Positions 4,623 to 6,326 of a stretch of 6,326 nucleotides of DNA are shown here, one piece after another. The notes beneath the pieces were generated by a model. It saw nothing but the letters and a program-made list of their open reading frames with translations, was not told the DNA's origin and did no database searches. Numbering within the stretch: the first letter of the stretch is position 1; the number at the start of each line of letters is the position of its first letter. The stretch is from NCBI GenBank assembly GCA_030839005.1, contig JAUZEM010000400.1:1-6326 (forward strand), written 5' to 3'. The stretch is from Actinomycetota bacterium. Lineage in GTDB: Bacteria > Actinomycetota > Acidimicrobiia > IMCC26256 > PALSA-610. Both the position numbers and the translations under genes were made by a program.

Positions 4623-6326
4623 ATGGCCCGACCCTCCTCCGGTGACTACTCCGCCGAGCACATTCAGGTGCTCGAGGGCCTCGACCCCGTGCGCAAGCGA
4701 CCGGGCATGTACATCGGATCCACGGGGCCGACCGGCCTCCATCACCTCGTGTGGGAAGTCGTGGACAACGCCGTCGACGAGGCGATGGCCGGCTCCTGCA
4801 CGCGCATCGATGTCTCGCTGCTCGCCGACGGAGGTGTGCGCGTCACCGACAATGGCCGCGGGATCCCCGTCGACGAACACCCCCAGTACAAAGGCAAGTC
4901 CGCCGCCGAGGTCGTGATGACCACGCTGCACGCGGGCGGCAAGTTCGGCGGCGGCGGCTACAAGGTGTCGGGCGGGTTGCACGGCGTGGGCGTGTCAGTG
5001 GTGAACGCGCTGTCGTCGCGCGTCGTGCTCGAGGTCGACCGCGGCGGTCGCACGTACCGGCAGGAGTACGCGGCCGAGAAGTCGGGCCGCGGCGCGGTGC
5101 GGCCCGGTGTTCCGCAGGGGAAGTTGAAGGCGGTCGCGCAGTCGAAGCGCGGGCACACCGGCACCAGCGTGACCTTCTGGCCCGACCCCGACGTGTTCGA
5201 AGAGGTCGAGTTCCGCTACGCGACGATCGCCGAGCGGTTACAGGTGATGGCGTTCCTGAACCGCGGTCTCACGATCGCCTTGTCCGACGAGCGTCCGGGC
5301 CACAAGCAATCCGAGGATTTCGCTTTCGACGGCGGAATCGTCGACTTCGTCCGTCATCTCAACCAGTCGAAGGAGCCGTTGTTCAAGGACGTCGGCTTCT
5401 TCGGCGACCGCGGCCCCGAAGGTGAGGTCGAGGTCGCGTGGCAATGGAACACCGGCTACCACGAGGGTCTGCATTCGTTCGCGAACGGCATCTCGACGAC
5501 CGAGGGTGGGATGCACGTCGAAGGCTTCCGGCGGGCGCTGACGCAGGCCGTCAACCGCTACGCCAAGGATCGCAATCTCGTCAAGGGAAAGGACGCGGCC
5601 TTCCAAGGCGACGACGTGCGCGAAGGACTCACGGCGATCGTGTCGGTGCGTTTGACCGATCCGCAGTTCGAAGGCCAGACCAAGGCGAAGCTCGGCAATA
5701 CCGAGATGCGTACGTTGGTCGAGCGGTGCGCGAACACGCATCTTTCACGCTGGCTCGAAGAGCACCCGAATCCGGCGAAGGCAATCGTGACCAAGGCGGC
5801 GAATGCGGCGCGGGCGCGTTCCGCGGCCAAGTCCGCACGCGACCTCACGCGCCGCAAGACCGCACTCGACGGCGTGGGCATGCCCGACAAGCTCGCCGAC
5901 TGCGCCTCTCGAGACCGCGAGGGCGCCGAGCTGTTCCTCGTGGAAGGCGACTCGGCGGGTGGTTCCGCGCGTGACGCCCGTGACCCGAAGAACCAGGCGA
6001 TCCTGCCGTTGCGGGGCAAGATCTTGAACGTCGAGCGGGCATCAATGGACAAAGTCGTCGCGAACGCGGAGATCCAGTCGTTGACCGCGGCGATCGGCGG
6101 CGGCATCGGCGCCGATTTCGACGTTGCGAAGGTGCGCTACGGAAGAGTGATCATCCTGGCCGACGCCGATGTCGACGGTGGGCACATCCGCACGCTGCTC
6201 ATCACGTTCTTCTACCGGCAGATGACGGCGCTCGTCGAGAACGGTCTCCTCTACGTCGCGCAGCCGCCGCTGTATTCCGTCGAGATCGGCGGCGAGAAGC
6301 AGTACATCGCCGACGACGCGGCCCGC
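4623..6326 (+). CDS. gyrB: DNA gyrase subunit B (type IIA topoisomerase ATPase subunit), N-terminal 568 residues
   Basis: The frame is open from ATG 4623 to the window end, so the C-terminus is missing. The product is the ATP-hydrolysing subunit that drives strand passage and negative supercoiling together with GyrA. The GHKL ATPase comes first: LEGLDPVRKRPGMYIGST (17-34), WEVVDNAVDEA (44-54) with catalytic E45 and Mg-binding N49, DNGRGIP (76-82), and the ATP lid VSGGLHGVGVSVVNALS (115-131). The transducer domain carries the QTKAKLGN loop (352-359; K354 senses the gamma-phosphate). The TOPRIM domain has LVEGDSAGGSA (439-449), PLRGKILNVERA (462-473) and LADADVDGGHIRTLL (512-526), with metal ligands E441, D514 and D516. 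DVDG and KILNVE favour GyrB over ParE, and the sequence is close to mycobacterial GyrB; a second GyrB-like or ParE copy cannot be excluded. The N-terminus begins at the family's normal position. Missing beyond the edge are the rest of TOPRIM and the RYKGLGEM tail. The neighbours are not dnaA, dnaN or recF. Confidence 0.93.
   Translation, partial: MARPSSGDYSAEHIQVLEGLDPVRKRPGMYIGSTGPTGLHHLVWEVVDNAVDEAMAGSCTRIDVSLLADGGVRVTDNGRGIPVDEHPQYKGKSAAEVVMTTLHAGGKFGGGGYKVSGGLHGVGVSVVNALSSRVVLEVDRGGRTYRQEYAAEKSGRGAVRPGVPQGKLKAVAQSKRGHTGTSVTFWPDPDVFEEVEFRYATIAERLQVMAFLNRGLTIALSDERPGHKQSEDFAFDGGIVDFVRHLNQSKEPLFKDVGFFGDRGPEGEVEVAWQWNTGYHEGLHSFANGISTTEGGMHVEGFRRALTQAVNRYAKDRNLVKGKDAAFQGDDVREGLTAIVSVRLTDPQFEGQTKAKLGNTEMRTLVERCANTHLSRWLEEHPNPAKAIVTKAANAARARSAAKSARDLTRRKTALDGVGMPDKLADCASRDREGAELFLVEGDSAGGSARDARDPKNQAILPLRGKILNVERASMDKVVANAEIQSLTAAIGGGIGADFDVAKVRYGRVIILADADVDGGHIRTLLITFFYRQMTALVENGLLYVAQPPLYSVEIGGEKQYIADDAAR

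Noticed and set aside
4506..4982. N-terminal extension of the MaoC frame to 4982
   Set aside because: It is antisense to gyrB and crosses the divergent promoter region; the hydratase family starts at 4505.
1..6326. Mobile elements, tRNA or rRNA genes
   Set aside because: No transposase, integrase, flanking inverted or direct repeats, or structural RNA sequence was recognised.

Overview
The window is high-GC, gene-dense bacterial DNA with strong third-position G/C bias. The protein families suggest an actinobacterium. The MaoC hydratase resembles mycobacterial Rv0130/HtdZ, the SDR resembles mycobacterial Rv0927c, the gyrase B follows mycobacterial GyrB closely, and the TRM11-type methyltransferase is common in Actinobacteria. 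An uncultured or environmental lineage such as Acidimicrobiia is possible, but the window alone cannot settle this. Family resemblances are from memory; no search was run.

Layout, left to right. (1) Positions 1-1644 (+): the C-terminal end of an acyl-CoA synthetase, then an amidohydrolase-2 family enzyme. The 27-nt gap between them holds a CTAG-rich inverted repeat and a strong GGAGG ribosome site. (2) Positions 1675-2712 (-): a TRM11-like SAM-dependent methyltransferase, convergent with the amidohydrolase. (3) Positions 2770-3132 (+): a small DUF952 protein, divergent from the methyltransferase across 57 nt. (4) Positions 3133-3258: a convergent intergenic region made almost entirely of three 45-nt tandem repeat units, with a hairpin that looks like a bidirectional terminator. 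(5) Positions 3259-4505 (-): a compact two-gene unit, MaoC-type hydratase then SDR oxidoreductase, read leftward. (6) Positions 4623-6326 (+): the N-terminal 568 residues of DNA gyrase subunit B, divergent from the MaoC gene and cut by the window end. It is the largest gene here and is open to the edge.

How the genes fit together. The synthetase, MaoC hydratase and SDR are CoA-ester or lipid enzymes: activation, then hydration of a 2-enoyl-CoA, then oxidation of a hydroxyacyl intermediate. The amidohydrolase beside them fits catabolism of a ring or carboxylic substrate, but the substrate cannot be read from sequence. The methyltransferase, DUF952 protein and gyrase B are informational or unassigned genes interleaved with these. 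All four divergently transcribed genes have a TANNNT hexamer 6-8 nt before the start codon and no clear Shine-Dalgarno, which points to leaderless transcripts. The amidohydrolase, by contrast, has a clear ribosome site.

No new defence, mobile or biosynthetic system is evident. The least explained elements are the 45-nt repeat array and the CTAG inverted repeat.
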